Positions 23,241 through 35,760 of a DNA stretch of 64,000 nucleotides are shown here, piece after piece. The position numbers and the translations under genes are program-made. The stretch's first letter is position 1; every line of letters starts with the position of its first letter. The stretch spans positions 106,713,209-106,777,208 of the forward strand of contig OW240921.1 of NCBI GenBank assembly GCA_933207985.1, read 5' to 3'. Origin of the DNA: Pelobates cultripes (taxonomy: Eukaryota; Chordata; Amphibia; Anura; Pelobatidae). Below the pieces are notes generated by a model. It was not told the origin of the DNA, searched no databases, and was given only the letters and a program-made list of their open reading frames with translations.

Positions 23241-24859
23241 GTGAGTACACGCTACAATATATATATATATTTTCATATATTTATTAAATATTTAATATAT
23301 AAATATAGATTTTATTTTTACTGCTCCTTCTTTTTTTTCCCCTCTGTCGGTCTGTTCTTTCCCATTAATCATCAATTTTTTTGCTCCACGGATGGAACTC
23401 TGAATTACACATTCAAACAAGCATGGTCACCCATTGTGTAAGTCGTTTGTTCCGTTATATATCCATGTGGCGCTTTGAAGTTACAGTATTCAGAAAACCC
23501 AATGATCAACCGAAATTCGGACAATTTGCAATTTGAAAAATGGGAAAAAATTGTCAAATTGGAAAAAAACAAAATATTTTGCTCAACTGTTTTTCCAGCT
23601 CACATGTTTCGGTCTAAAATATCTGTTACCTACATCTCTTCCTCACAACTCATGGTTTAATGAATAACTTATCTAATCTTCCTTAATATTGGGCTTTGGT
23701 TGGGAGGGGTGACTTTAACATACACATTATTTCATTGAATTGTCAGGATGTGATAAGGAAATTAAGCAGATTTTAGGCAAAAATTTCCAAACTGGAAAAA
23801 TTCTCCATAAATTAGCAATTTGCTAAAAAAATTAAATCAGAAATCTAAGGTTTGAAAAAAATTTTTTAAAAGTTCAGCTGAAAATATTTATAATTTTTAA
23901 AAGATTCTCCAAAAATATTAAATAATTTCAATTGCTTATTCAAAATATTAATTCAAGGCCTAAGCCATTCTTCCAGTTCAGCTATTTTGGCATAAAGTGT
24001 TTCAATACCTGGCTGGATAACTGCTGCTTTAGTACATAGCCCTGATGATGTCACAGAAAACTATAGTGAACTAATTGTTAAAAATTAATTAGAATTTTGA
24101 TAATGTATGACTGGAATTTATCACTAACATACATATTTTGGCAGTTGTTGATTTGCACATAAGATTCTGGTAAATGGCTAGTTTTTGAATTTAGACTTCT
24201 TTTCCTGTTACTTTTTTTAAAGGTACATTGCTTTTTATGTCCCTTTATATTCCATCAACTTCTTAACTATTGTCGACTTCTGTTGTTTAGGTTTCGTGAG
24301 TGACTTTCAACAGTAGATCAAGAGGTTTTTACAGTGTAGTTAACCTTTACTTCACCGCTGGTTTACTTTGCTGTGAAATAAGGACAAACAGCTGAATATA
24401 TGTTTGTAACAAATTAACTGCTTAAACTGACACTCTATGTACCATAACCACTACAACTTTTGTCATGTTATGTTGCTATTGAGGTATGGGTGAAGCTTCT
24501 CTTAAATTTTATCATCACCATTATCCATACCCTCAAATGCACACGTCAAGTAAATACAACTTAATCTATACATCACATATAATATATATTTAAAACTATA
24601 TACTTGTTAGTGATTGTAGTGAATAAAGAGCCTTTAATTAAGTGTAGTTACAGGGTCCATCATACCAGTAGAGGTGTTAGAAACATTTTTATTGGAAGAG
24701 CTTATGTAAGCATGGGATATAGACATACTGCCATCGTGAGCAGCATACAAAATCAAGGTTAAAACGTGTTTTTACATTGGAAAAATACTTTTATCTGCTG
24801 CAAAAACCTTTGTTTTACTGATTTTGTTATCACAACATATATATTTAAACTACTTATTG
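23241..24859. other. Intergenic, AT-rich unique sequence
   Basis: Starts with a TATATA tract. Many imperfect AAAATT/AATTTT words (23520-23940). No gene or clear transposon ends. Confidence 0.55.
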
Positions 24860-25222
24860 ACAGCTTAATGTAGTTGTTCTGGTGTCTATATCCTGTCCCT
24901 AAAGGCTTTTTAATGTAAACACAGTTTTTACAAACTTTTTTTTAAAACAGTGTTTACATTACTGCCTAGTAACACCTCGAGTGGCAGTCACTCAGACAGC
25001 CATAAGAGGTGCTTCCTGGGTCAGTGCTACACATTGTGCCTCCACGCTCGGCATGGAGTAACTGAATGTTCCCCATAAAGATGCTTTGAGACAATGCTGA
25101 TTGGCTCAGTGCGGCATTTTGTTGGAATAAAGGTGAATTTTCATTCTATCTAAGGGGTTAGAAGGGGTCATGGGGTTTCAGCACCATAGTGTCCTGACAC
25201 TACAGTGTGCCTGTAAAGATAA
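24860..25222. repeat. Degraded T2-type MITE relic
   Basis: Shares GCTTAATGTAGTTGTTCTGG, AATGTAAACACAG..CAGTGTTTACATT, GGCAGTCACTCAGACAGCC and AGAGGTGCTTCCTG with the relic at 39688-39900. Ends near CACTACAGTGTGCCTGTAAAG. Termini decayed. Confidence 0.65.
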
Positions 25223-25628
25223 ATGCCAAATGTTTTGTGTATGACATAGTTACAGATATACTCCAAGTTAGAGTTAGTTTTTTATGGATTATAGAGACAA
25301 TGCATTCTAATATTTTTAAAAAATCAATATATTAGAAAACTAAATTAAAAATAAACATGTACTCTGCTGCAAATCCCAATCATGGTATTGCCTTAAATTT
25401 ACAGCACTGCTGAGTTTATCCCATAAAATGGCTGTAGAGCAATACTTTATAAACACAGCAGAGATTGATGGGAGTTGTAGTACAGCTGTCCGCTTCCTAC
25501 TGTAAATTGTTCAAAAGTGAACAACTCACAGGAACCTCATCATTTACAACTGTATTATGTGAGTAAAACGTTGAATATTGTAACGGGAGGCGTGCAAATA
25601 ATGACTTATGGAGTAAAACTAGTTGTTA

Positions 25629-25708
25629 TTAACCCCTTAAGGTCACATGACATGTGTGACATGTCATGACTCCCTTTTATTCCAGAAGTTTGATCCTTAA
25701 AGGGTTAA
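25629..25708. mobile_element. 80-bp TTAA palindromic MITE, copy 2 (reverse orientation)
   Basis: TTAACCCCTTAAGG at the left, CCTTAAAGGGTTAA at the right, internal ACATGACATGTGTGACATGT. Same family as 17189 and 38779. Confidence 0.85.
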
Positions 25709-27654
25709 AAAATAATTGTAAAAAATGATATGCTAAAATAAAGAAGTAATAACTGTAACCTAACCTACGTATCTACTTACCTAGCGTGTGGGCTCTTGGA
25801 GTGTTCCTTTAAGAAGCAATGTATACAGCACATGGTTACTTTGTAGGTTGTAAAAGTATAAAACGGTTTCCTCAGTCAGTAAAAAGAAACTAGTCACACG
25901 TTACGATTAAATACAATATATTGTTTTTTGCTCTTTTTCCATAAACATAAGTTGTTTGTCAGACAATTCCTGCGGTTTATCTTTTAAGACACCCTTGAAA
26001 AAATAAAGAGTGGAGGTTTCTATGAATTCTGCGAGGTGATTTAAGGCTTGAGCAAACTGTATTATTTACCACAGCTCTCTCAGTGCTGGACAGCTCAAAG
26101 ATAGTGCACTCTGCCAACAACAAACATGGAGGAAAATGCTTTTCACAATCAATGAAGCAGAACCAATGTATTCAGTCAAAGCTTAAAGCTGTATCCACTG
26201 TGCTCGCCCATCCCCCTTCACTCCCACCATACTACTGCCTATACACTTTCCAGGATTTAAAGAAAAGCCCCCCTTCTCTATAGTAGATTCCTCTTGGAGA
26301 GGAATTCCACACATTTTCAAGGCTGATCTTTCAAGTTAGTGCATTGATGTACAGCTAAAAGGAGCACCCCCCACACCACCTTTTCTTAATACTGATCACA
26401 TCTTTACTCTGTACAGCACAATGGGGGCAGTTCTGTGTTAGGGACAAAATTCTATTGAAGGATGCAAGGGACACAGATTTAACCCCTCAGCTCTACACTA
26501 CATTTCACGGCTTTTGTGCTGCTAAATTAATTATAGACAACAAAACTAGCTTTTATACGGGAGCGGTAATTTTGTAAGCTGGGATTTTGATTTGACTAGT
26601 TTGATTTAAAAAAAAACAAACAATGAAAAAGCATTCTTTATTTTCTTTTTCATTTGTTAAATTTTTGTTTTGTTTGTTTAAAAACAAACATTTGATATTT
26701 CTTAACAAATATTTTACATGATTCATAAAGCTGTTTTAAAAAAAAAATATAATAATACAAAACATTCTGAACTCTAGTAGTATATATCCACGATGTAACT
26801 ATTTCATCGGCATGTGGATTCTTGTAAAATATCACCCAAGTAAGCAAAAAATAAAATCGTATTAATAATAATGTGATCTTGCTAGCAAAGCCTATTTTCC
26901 TGCACTGCAATTTCTCTGCAAAAGGCAAAGTTGAAATGTGGCAAAATAAGCAGGGTTGTTGGTGGGAGGTGGCTGACGGGGTGTTGGATAATTGGAACAA
27001 TATTAGTATATTAATTGGAACCAAAGATTGCATATTTATAATATCTGTCTGGATGGTGGGAATTTTCTGCAGTAGGCCATGGTACAGAGGTTGCCATTGA
27101 GTGAAATATACAAATAGCACAGACTTTCTAAGCATAATGGGAGTTGCAGTTTGTAAAAAGACTTGTGCATTCAGTTTCAGAGTAATTGCAATTTGGCCAA
27201 ATTATGGCCGAGTTCAAAAACTCAGAAGCACCATATGGACGTATCACAAAACAAATGACCCAGACAATGGCCGAATAGGTCTGTTTGATTCATGTTTTGA
27301 TTTTCCATACTCGATGACTAAAAAAGGAATGATTGTTGGTTCGGGGATAACCCCTAAATTATGAAACTAAATAATGAAATAATTTATATATATATATATA
27401 TATTTAAACATGGGAATGTTTAAAACGCTCAGCCAAATGCTCAAAAGTAACCAAACGCTCAAAATCATCAATATTGATCAATATATATATTTATTGCAAT
27501 GTTAAACAAAAATCTGCACACCAGTCAAGCCATAAGATTTGCTTTTCCCACAGAAATCACAAATCTGCAGTGGTGTTACTACTGCAATGGATTCTGGGTG
27601 GGCATATGAAAATTAGTTTAACAAAGAATTAAACTTTTGCTGCATTCCATTTAT
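25709..27654. other. Intergenic, unique sequence
   Basis: No gene seen; ORFs of up to 161 codons around 26650-27135 have no recognisable domain and lie in AT-rich DNA. The block 26040-26300 is repeat-free and of mixed composition (possible conserved element). A (TA)n tract lies near 27380-27402. Confidence 0.5.
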
Positions 27655-27800
27655 ATATATAGAGTGTAGATTGGATTAGTATTGCTTCAGACTCGAAGAA
27701 GAGAGGAAAACTTTCGAAAGCTTGTCTTTGAAATATTACATTAGTCCAATAAAAAATGTATCATTGCATACTGCAATACTCTGATATTTTGGCAGTTATA
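27655..27800 (+). repeat. Dispersed repeat family G, copy 2
   Basis: GAGAGGAAAACTTTCGAAAG, CTTGTCTTTGAAATATTACA, TTAGTCCAATAAAAAATGTA and TGCAATACTCTGATATTTTGG are the reverse complement of blocks at 19942-20050. Ends in a TATATA tract that directly abuts the palindrome at 27811. Confidence 0.75.
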
Positions 27801-27810
27801 TATATATATA

Positions 27811-27988
27811 CAACCGATACAATAAAACCTATTCGGACAAGCCAAAAAAGTGTGACAATAGGTCTATCACTATACTGCAAAATATACACTATACTATATA
27901 CTATACTAGTATATATTTTGCAGTATAGTGATAGACCTATTGTCACACTTTTTTGGCTTGTCCGAATACGTTTTCCTTGTATCGGTTG
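27811..27988. mobile_element. Near-perfect 178-bp palindrome, probable young foldback MITE
   Basis: Ends CAACCGATACAA and TTGTATCGGTTG. The outer 25 bases pair with two mismatches and one indel, then about 56 bases pair without a mismatch (ATTCGGACAAGCC ... CTGCAAAATATA). The loop is a short TATACTA-rich segment. Overlapping ORFs on both strands are mirror images of the palindrome. No clear target duplication was found because the left flank is a TATATA tract. Confidence 0.88.
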
Positions 27989-30364
27989 CTTGGACAATCT
28001 TCGCTGATCTGAGCTGAGCTGCAAAATTAGGTTGACCAATGAAAATGTTGTATTTTTTATTTTGCTGAGCCGTTTTTTTATTGCTGTGCACAAATCTAAA
28101 TTGCGATGACCGTTGTAATACAAGTTGCCTTGTGGTTCAGTGCTGCTGAATATTTTGGTGTTATCTTAATAAAAACAATAATAAGAAGACATTGAGTAAC
28201 CATATCATGTTGCCACAAAAGACACTTGTAAGATAAACATAAGAAAATGTAACTCAAAAAATCTGTTTAACTAAGGAATTCTATACTTGAATTTTGAGGA
28301 GTTTGTTAAACACTCAAAACACCTGAGGCACTTTGTGCTCTTTTTGAATTTTACAAAAAGTTTAGATTTCAAAATAGTTTTTTTAATTAACCTTGTTGCA
28401 CCCTCCTGGCTGTCAATCAGACAACCAATCCTGATACTTCCTCTTCCTGGTAGTTGAGGTAGAAGGAGCTAAACCACAGTAGCATTTGCCCAGAGCACCT
28501 GCAAAGACTTCTCATTGTGCTGCATTAGGAAGTCTGTGATTGGACATCCACAGAAAGTCTAGGCGGGGAAGTAGGGGAGGGCTTGCAAATGCTCCATACA
28601 AGAGGTCTGCAGTTTGTGCAAGGTTTTTTTTAGATTAAACCCCTTAAAAAAAAATCATAATTAAATTCAAGCATGTTTTTATTGGGGCATATCTATTATA
28701 TAATGGTTTTTTTTTTTCATTTGGGCAGTGGAGTGTCTATTTAATTACTGCTGACTTAAAGAATTGATATGTGCTAAAAAAAAACCAAGGTGGATTTGGT
28801 ACCTTTACTTACACATGGGGGTTTATTCACTATACTCCAAATTATATTGAATTGAAATTTGATAGGTAAAAGGGTAAAATTTAAGGAAAAATAAATTTTG
28901 AAAAAAATATATCTGCAACTCAGCTCTAGTATCACCTTGGCTATATTAGCCTAGATTTGGTCATTCGGGTTGCATTTCGCTACAATTTTTTGTTTAGTGA
29001 AAAAGACCAACGATGTGCAATTTGATACATAGACTGGTGTGTCTCCATTGCTGGTTGTTGTGCATTCTAGAAGGAGCAATTCACTGATAGAGTAAAAAGT
29101 ACTTTGCGTGACACTGTTATAGCCAGCTAAGGAGAACTACAGAATTTGGTTGTGTGCAGTGTTTCAAAAAGTATATAGTGCTTATGGGAAAATTCCCAAA
29201 GTAGCAAGTCTTTCGTAAATTCAAATGCAAATATTTGTCTGATATACAGCCATCCAAGATAAATGATACCTGTGAACTGTGAAGAAAAAAAAACTTGTTT
29301 GCATAAACACATGGCTTAGATTTAATGTCAATAGGTTTTGTAGAAATAGGGACCAGATGAATTGTATTGGTTTTAAGTGGGGTTCCTAACTCAGTGAATT
29401 GGGTCAAGCCTGACATCTCTAATTACAAAGCAGTGAGAGAATATTGACAAAGTAAACAAATCTGAGCTCTCCTATTGTATACAAGCATTTTGCTGTGTGA
29501 TTTACTCTCATTTGGATAATTAAGGGAAGAGATGACAACGACAGCCCGAGGGGCTTTTATTAAAGGTAAAAAAAAAAGAAAAAAAGAGTCAGGCTCTGCT
29601 TCTTAGAATATTTGAAATGTCTTTAAAAAAGTAGTAGCATTGTATCTGATTTGTCACATTTGACAGTCACTTGTCTACTGAATGGAATTGGGGGGGATGG
29701 AGTAGTTAAAAAAAAAAAAAAACTACTGATACTACTGATGTCTATATAATGATCATTTTAGCAATTCTCATTTGAGCACAATTTTTTTCCAATGGCATCT
29801 GTATTTCTGATAGATCAAAAATTCAAATCTTATATTTGCATACTATTTTTTGAACAATTATTTATATGCATAATTCTATGACCCTACATTCATTTGAACT
29901 TAGGGTTGCCAGATGCACAGTGTTTGGACACACATCATCTCGTCATGCTATAGGTAGTAAACATAATTCATATCCTGCAATATTCCTCAATAATCAACTT
30001 ATTTATATCATTCTCACAGCATTAGAATTCTATGTATGACTGGGCAGCACTTTTCTTGTGCTACCCTCCTGTATGTATAAGCAGGCACGCACTGGCCATC
30101 GGGCAATCTGAGCTGCGTCTGAAAGGAGAGATCAAGGGATCTGCCTGCCCATAACCTGCTGGGCCACTGTTTCTTGAGCGCTGACCCATTGTAGATGATC
30201 CACAGCCCCCTGGATGCCAAGGGGGAGAACTTGGTCTCCCTCTTCCCACTGGCAGGGCAAACAGGCTGATTCTCCCACCGGCCCATGAGAAATTAGGATT
30301 CTTTCCTCCCTGGCCAAAGGTAAGCCTCAGTGAGGGGGGAATAAACTTTAGTTTATAATTTTTC
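27989..30364. other. Intergenic, mostly unique sequence
   Basis: No gene seen. 28390-28640 has a GC-richer stretch with CTGGCTGTCAATCAGACAACC, probably a decayed T2 relic. 29470-29690 is repeat-free with mixed composition (possible conserved element). Confidence 0.5.
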
Positions 30365-31420
30365 CCCACATACTTCACCTATCCTCTCCATTACTGCCCC
30401 TATCTCCCATCACAACCACTATACCCCCCACTACTGCACTATCCCCACATAACAGTCCATATCCTCCAATCACAGCTCTTAGCCCCCACTACTGCTCCTA
30501 TCACTCTTATCACAGCTTCTATGCCCCACAATGCTGCACCCATCCACATTTCAACCCTTATCACACCAATTACTGTATGATTTCCACATCAAAGCCCCTA
30601 CCCCTCCATATTATTATCCCTATCCCCATCACAACCATTACTTCCCAACTAAGCCCCTCTACAGCCCCTACCCCCCACATTACTATATTCTTATCACAGC
30701 CACCAATCCCCCACAGTACTGCCCCTATCCTCCCATCACAGGCGTTATCCACCACCACAGCCCCTATCCCCCAAACTACTGCACATTTCCATATCATAAC
30801 CCCAATGCCTCACAGTACTGTCTCTATCCCCCTTATCACAGCCTCTATCCCTCACATTACTGTCTCTATCCCCCTTATCACAGCCCCTATTCCTTACATT
30901 AATACCCCTATCCCTATTACCACCCGAGCACATCCCCTCTACAGTTTCAATCCCCACTAATGCCTTAGCCCTCCCCATCAAAGCCCCTATCTCCTCCATC
31001 ACATCCTCTACAGCTACCCATCACAGTCTCTATCCCCCTTATCAAAACCCATAGCATCCACATTACTGCCCTACCCCCCCTTCATAGCCAGTATCCGCAC
31101 AGACCCTCTACAGTTCCAACCCCCAACACAGTCCCTATCCACCCATCACAGCCCCTATCGCTCCCCATCAAAGCCACTATCCCTCCTATCACAGCTCCTA
31201 CCACCCATTACAGTCATATCCCCCCACACACAATGCAGCCTAGTTTCTTCTGCATACATTGCAGTACATATCACCCACAAATACAACAGCCCATATTCCT
31301 TCATCACAGCCCTTATTCCCTCACCACAGACCCTTTCTACCACATACAGTACAGTCCCTATACCTCCACAAACAACAGCCACTATCCCCCCATACACTAC
31401 AACCCATATCTCGTTGTTAA
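30365..31420. repeat. C-rich degenerate minisatellite
   Basis: About 1 kb of degenerate repeats built from CACAGCCCCTATCCCCC and ATTACTGCCCCTATC-like units of roughly 30-35 bases, with strong strand asymmetry (C on plus, G on minus). ORFs across it (Pro/Tyr/His-rich on plus, Gly/Val/Arg-rich on minus) are repeat translations. Confidence 0.85.
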
Positions 31421-31734
31421 TCATTGGTTATAATGCCTGGAGTCCGAGTCCCCTGGCATTGCCTCCCTTTTCAGTGTTAAACCACTTTAGAGCAGTTTAA
31501 CAATGAATAAGTATCCCTGGCTTCCCATAGCTCCACCCCTACTGGAGTTCTAGCTAAGGCAGAGGCTACACACTTCCTTCTAGCCTTACCAATTCATACC
31601 TGAAAGGGCACTTTGATAGGCTGAATGTAGTCAGCCCACACTTTCAGCCAATCACAGCCACCCATTGCAGCTCAGGCTAAAGTATTCCCTCTTGAGTACA
31701 CACAGTCAATATAGGTGTGTACGTATGCTTTTTA
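31421..31734. other. Intergenic
   Basis: No gene seen. GC-balanced sequence between the minisatellite and the following T2 MITE. Confidence 0.5.
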
Positions 31735-32520
31735 TTAAAGGGACACTATAGTCACCCAGACCAGTTCACCTTATTGAAGTGTTCTGGATGCAATTTCCCT
31801 GTTCCCTTAACCCTGCAATGCAAAACATTGCAATTTTAGAGAAACTACAATGTTTACATTGCAGGGTTAAGACTGCCTCTAATCGCTGTCTACCAGACAG
31901 CCACTAAAGGTACTCCCTGCAGTTTCACAGAGTTGAAGTATGTGAAATGACGCTGGACGTCCTCACACTTTGCGTGAGGACATTAAGCTTCTTGCAAACC
32001 TCACAGGTAGGCTAAGAGGAAGGCATAATGCTAGTGCCGCTTGCCGTGCACGCACATTTCAGATTCAAATACAACTTTGTTGTCACTGTACCATGTACAT
32101 ACAAGGGCAATGACACACAGTTGGCCTCTGAACAGAAATGCAGCAGTGATTTATAAAATGCAATTTAAAAAATGTACTTCCAGTGCAAGCTTTACAGTTT
32201 ACACTTAATACCACAATTCCCCAATACTTGAGAATATTACTTATATCTTACCTAGAAGAAATAATAATTAAAAACCCTTTTTGTAGAAGTGTACTTTATT
32301 CCACCCAAAACTCCTCTACCTGCTGTAGTCTGCCCTTTTTCCACCTCACACACTTGTCACCATTATTTGCCATTACAGTATTTCCCAGCACCAATAGCCA
32401 TTAACGTTAAAGTCAAACCAATCAAAAACTGCTTACAATGAGCGTGCAACAGGACAGTTCTGACACTATAACCACTACAGCATGCTAGAGTAGGTATTGT
32501 GCTTCTAGTGTTCCGTTAAG
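31735..32520. mobile_element. T2/Kolobok-type MITE, possibly composite
   Basis: Left end TTAAAGGGACACTATAGTCA with the CACCCAGACCAGTTCA...GAAGTGTTCTGGATG subterminal hairpin and a second hairpin (GCAATGCAAAACATTGC; TTTAGAGAAACT). The right end is decayed (CTAGTGTTCCGTTAA). The interior from about 32050 to 32400 does not resemble other copies, so an insertion or chance pairing of two relics is possible. Confidence 0.65.
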
Positions 32521-33244
32521 TTAATTCATAACAGTAATCTTTATGTTTAGTTTTCCCAATGTACAGCATTATGGAATCATTTACATGCTGAGACCAAAGG
32601 ATAATTAAAGGAATCCCGAATACCATTGTCTGGAAAGGCCCAATAAATAAAAACGTTATTAATGATAAAAGAGATAAAAAAGTAAACCCACCTACAAACT
32701 GTGAAATAATGAAATAAATACTAATCGGCTTATATAAGGAAAATCAATATATAAAGTCGTATGGCGCTAAAAAAACTGGCCAGTATCCTAAAATAAAAGG
32801 AAAAAGATAGGGAAAAGGAAATAAACCAATCAGTCTTGAGACTAATTGAGAGGTAAATAGCAAATACAAAGAAGAAAAAAAAAAAAGAGTATCTGTCCGG
32901 AAATCGTCAAATAAAGCCACAAAAGGGACTTAACTGGATAGGGTTGGAATATACACCTGCTATAATGGAACTGATTGCTAAATACAGTGAAAGTGGGCAG
33001 GTGGTAGTATTACTAAAGAGGTAGGCATGTAGGAGGCTGAGAAACACCTAGAAATGACCATAGCGATAGTAAGCCTACAAATACCATAAGGTAAAGAGCC
33101 CTAGTGACATGAAGTGACATTTAAGTATCCTTAAACTACCTCGACACTAGCGGTAACCATGTGTGCCTACATAACCACAAAAAGTAACCCACTGGAGAGA
33201 GCAGAAATAAATAAAGTGCTAAGGGCTACTCATCTGTGAACAAT
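32521..33244. other. Intergenic
   Basis: No gene seen. AT-rich; 32640-32900 contains A-rich tracts and a TATGGCGCTAAAA block typical of frog repeat ends, class unknown. Confidence 0.4.
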
Positions 33245-33872
33245 GTAATAGTGCAGTTGGAAATGCTAGCAGAATGCTTGGTTGTATAGGGAGAGGTATT
33301 AGCAGTAGAAAGAGGGAAGTGCTCATGCCATTGTACAGAACACTGGTGAGACCTCACTTGGAGTATTGTACACAGTACTGGAGACCGTATCTTCAGAAGG
33401 ATATTGATACCTTAGAGAGGGTTCAGAGAAGGGCTACTAAACTGGTTCATGGATTGCGGGATAAAACTTACCAGGAAAGGTTAAAGGATCTTAACATGTA
33501 TAGCTTGGAGGAAAGACGAGACAGGGGGGATATGATAGAAACATTTAAATACATAAAGGTAATCAACACAGTAAAGGAGGAGACTATATTTAAAAGAAGA
33601 AAAACTACCACAACAAGAGGACATAGTCTTAAATTAGAGGGGCAAAGGTTTAAAAATAATATCACAAAGTATCACTTTACTGAGAGGGTAGTGGATGCAG
33701 GGAATAGCCTTCCAGCTGAAGTGGTAGATACTTTAATTAGTCCCTGGCCTTATCTTATCTTATCCTAGACTTAAGATAAGGCCAGGGACTAATTAAAAGT
33801 ATTTCGAAATATTGGGAAGACTAGATGGGCGAAATGGTTCTTATTTGCCATCACATTCTATGTTTCTATGTA
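33245..33872 (+). mobile_element. CR1-clade LINE, 3' end (5' truncated)
   Basis: Encodes the C-terminal part of a non-LTR reverse transcriptase: RPHLEYCTQYWRPYLQKDI, LERVQRRATKLVHGL, KDLNMYSLEERRDRGDMIE and GHSLKLEGQRFKNN. It runs open to 33768. The 3' end (GACTAGATGGGCGAAATGG, then CACATTCTATGTTTCTATG) resembles the ATTCTATG 3' end of CR1 elements. No palm catalytic motif remains. A local inverted duplication (33731-33799) has replaced part of the normal 3' sequence. A dead insertion, not a host gene. Confidence 0.88.
33731..33799. repeat. 27-bp inverted duplication inside CR1 3' end
   Basis: CTTTAATTAGTCCCTGGCCT (plus 7 more bases) at 33731-33757 is the inverse of 33772-33799. The other CR1 copies (38205, 61565) have only the right-hand arm in this place, so the left arm is a foldback copy. 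Confidence 0.85.
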
Positions 33873-35760
33873 ACAAACAAACACACAACATCAGCATCCT
33901 GATGTGCGTTTGATTGTGGAATTGCCCACAATACATCACAGGGCTAACTTTTGCAATTGTTGAGGCCTGAGGCAAAGAAAAACATATTGTTGGAACCTGT
34001 CAACCACTCTGATATGTGAAAAAAATTTTTTGATTATATTGTCAGCGCTTAGTAGATAATCCCCTTAAGTATGGTTTGGGGTATACACATTTACCAGTGT
34101 ATCTGCAACAATTAAAAACAACTATGTGATGCAAAATCTAACATAAAAAGTGTCAATGTTGCTAATTATAAAACCAAACAAAGAAAGTTGTTACAATATC
34201 ACAATCCAGTATACATGATATTATAGCAGGGTCCAAATTGTGGGGAAGTCCATAAAGTTGTTGAAAACACAGACTGGTGCTGGAGATCCCTTAAGAAAGA
34301 CAGAAAATAAACATAGTATAATACTGTATTTAATGTCTTAACATAAAAAGGGAATCCCCCTCCCCAACAAAGAAACCCTTACAAGAAATAGATGTGGTGC
34401 TTATTTCTAAGGACCACATAAAAGCTTATCTGGTTGCAGTTCCTTCTGTATCCCAAATGTGCTGTCCGGTTTGCAGATGGAGACAGCGTTTGTCTCGTGC
34501 ACTGAGGCAAGCTGGATGCTCTGTAAAGTCCTCCCTTCCACAGATGTAACCTCGGCTGGCACAGGAGACCAGATGTACTGACAATCTCACCAGATGGAAA
34601 AAGATAAAAACGAACTCCTCATCAACGCGTTTCGCCCCTCTGATATGTGCCTCATGCCTGAAAGGGGGATCTTGGTCCACGGTGGTCTGGGGGCTTCAGT
34701 ATGCGGTGATGTTTTTCTCTGGTTTACACACCTATCTGTCACTGTTGCCATGAAAACCTAAGTGCATCAGTTATCACTATGCACTAGGGTGCTCCTGATT
34801 TCACAGTAATGGCACCATTCACACCTTGTTCTACCATCACTATAACACAATCAGAGCAACTCAAAGGGCCCTTTGCACCTGGAGCTAAGAAGTATACTAT
34901 GATAACATACAATGTTATGGATGCAGGCCTCTCAACAGCTCACATCCTCCGATATCAATAAACGTTTATGTAGCAGTCGTGCTACTATAATGTGAAATGT
35001 ATAACCATGTCATATATTCAGAAATAATTTATTTTGTCTTGTTGGGGAATCCTGGTCAATTAATGTCACTTCACAATTTATTCTAGAAGAGATTACTGGA
35101 ACCCAAGGAAACAATTTTACTTTGTATATTTTAAGGTCTCATTAACTCCCAAAATTTAGTAATTTTGAAGGTTTTTTTGTGTAATAAATTGGAGAAATCA
35201 AATTTTACGTGTAATCCTTAACAATAGTATCCTCCTTAAACAAAAAAAATGAACTACAGGTTAATCCCGTATTTATGTGAACTCAGTCTTAATGTTGTTA
35301 AGGTCAACAGACCGTCCTCTCCTGTAGTTTTATGGAGTCTCCCAAAAGTCACAGAAAACTGTGATCTCTTGAAATAGCCATAGGTGCAGTTTTTCTAGCC
35401 AACTGCCTCGTCAATGGCACTGAAAATGAAAGCCAGAGATTTGTCGTTGTTGTGTCAAACAACTTTACACATATGTGCCTAGGTGGTCACCAAAACACTA
35501 ACATGGTTATTTACCGAAGTGAGAATACAAAGTGAATTTCTAATTTAAGGCCAAATTAACTGAACAGGAAACATAGCTGACTTTGAAAGCATTTCCAGTT
35601 TGCTATTTTTATTTTGAATCTGAAATTCAGTTTGATATCACTTTGAATTCTCACTTGTGAATAATCCTGTAAATATTTAGAGGGTAAATGAAGTGGGGGC
35701 ATTAGCCCCATTACTATAAGAACAAATAGCCCTTATAATGCAGCACTCCCAATTTACACA
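33873..35760. other. Intergenic with a probable repeat relic at 34190-34740
   Basis: No gene seen. The 34190-34740 part contains CAACGCGTTTCGCCCC and CAGATGGAAAAAGATAAAAA, words typical of high-copy frog repeats, but its class cannot be told. The rest is AT-rich and unique. Confidence 0.4.

Noticed and set aside
26650..27135. 161-codon minus-strand ORF
   Set aside because: AT-rich composition, no similarity recognised, no splice or start context, and overlapped by a plus-strand ORF of the same quality.
27756..28123. ORFs on both strands with nearly the same protein
   Set aside because: They are the two strands of one palindrome, not a conserved protein.
30531..31424. Pro/Tyr-rich and Gly/Val-rich ORFs
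   Set aside because: Translations of a C-rich minisatellite in several frames.
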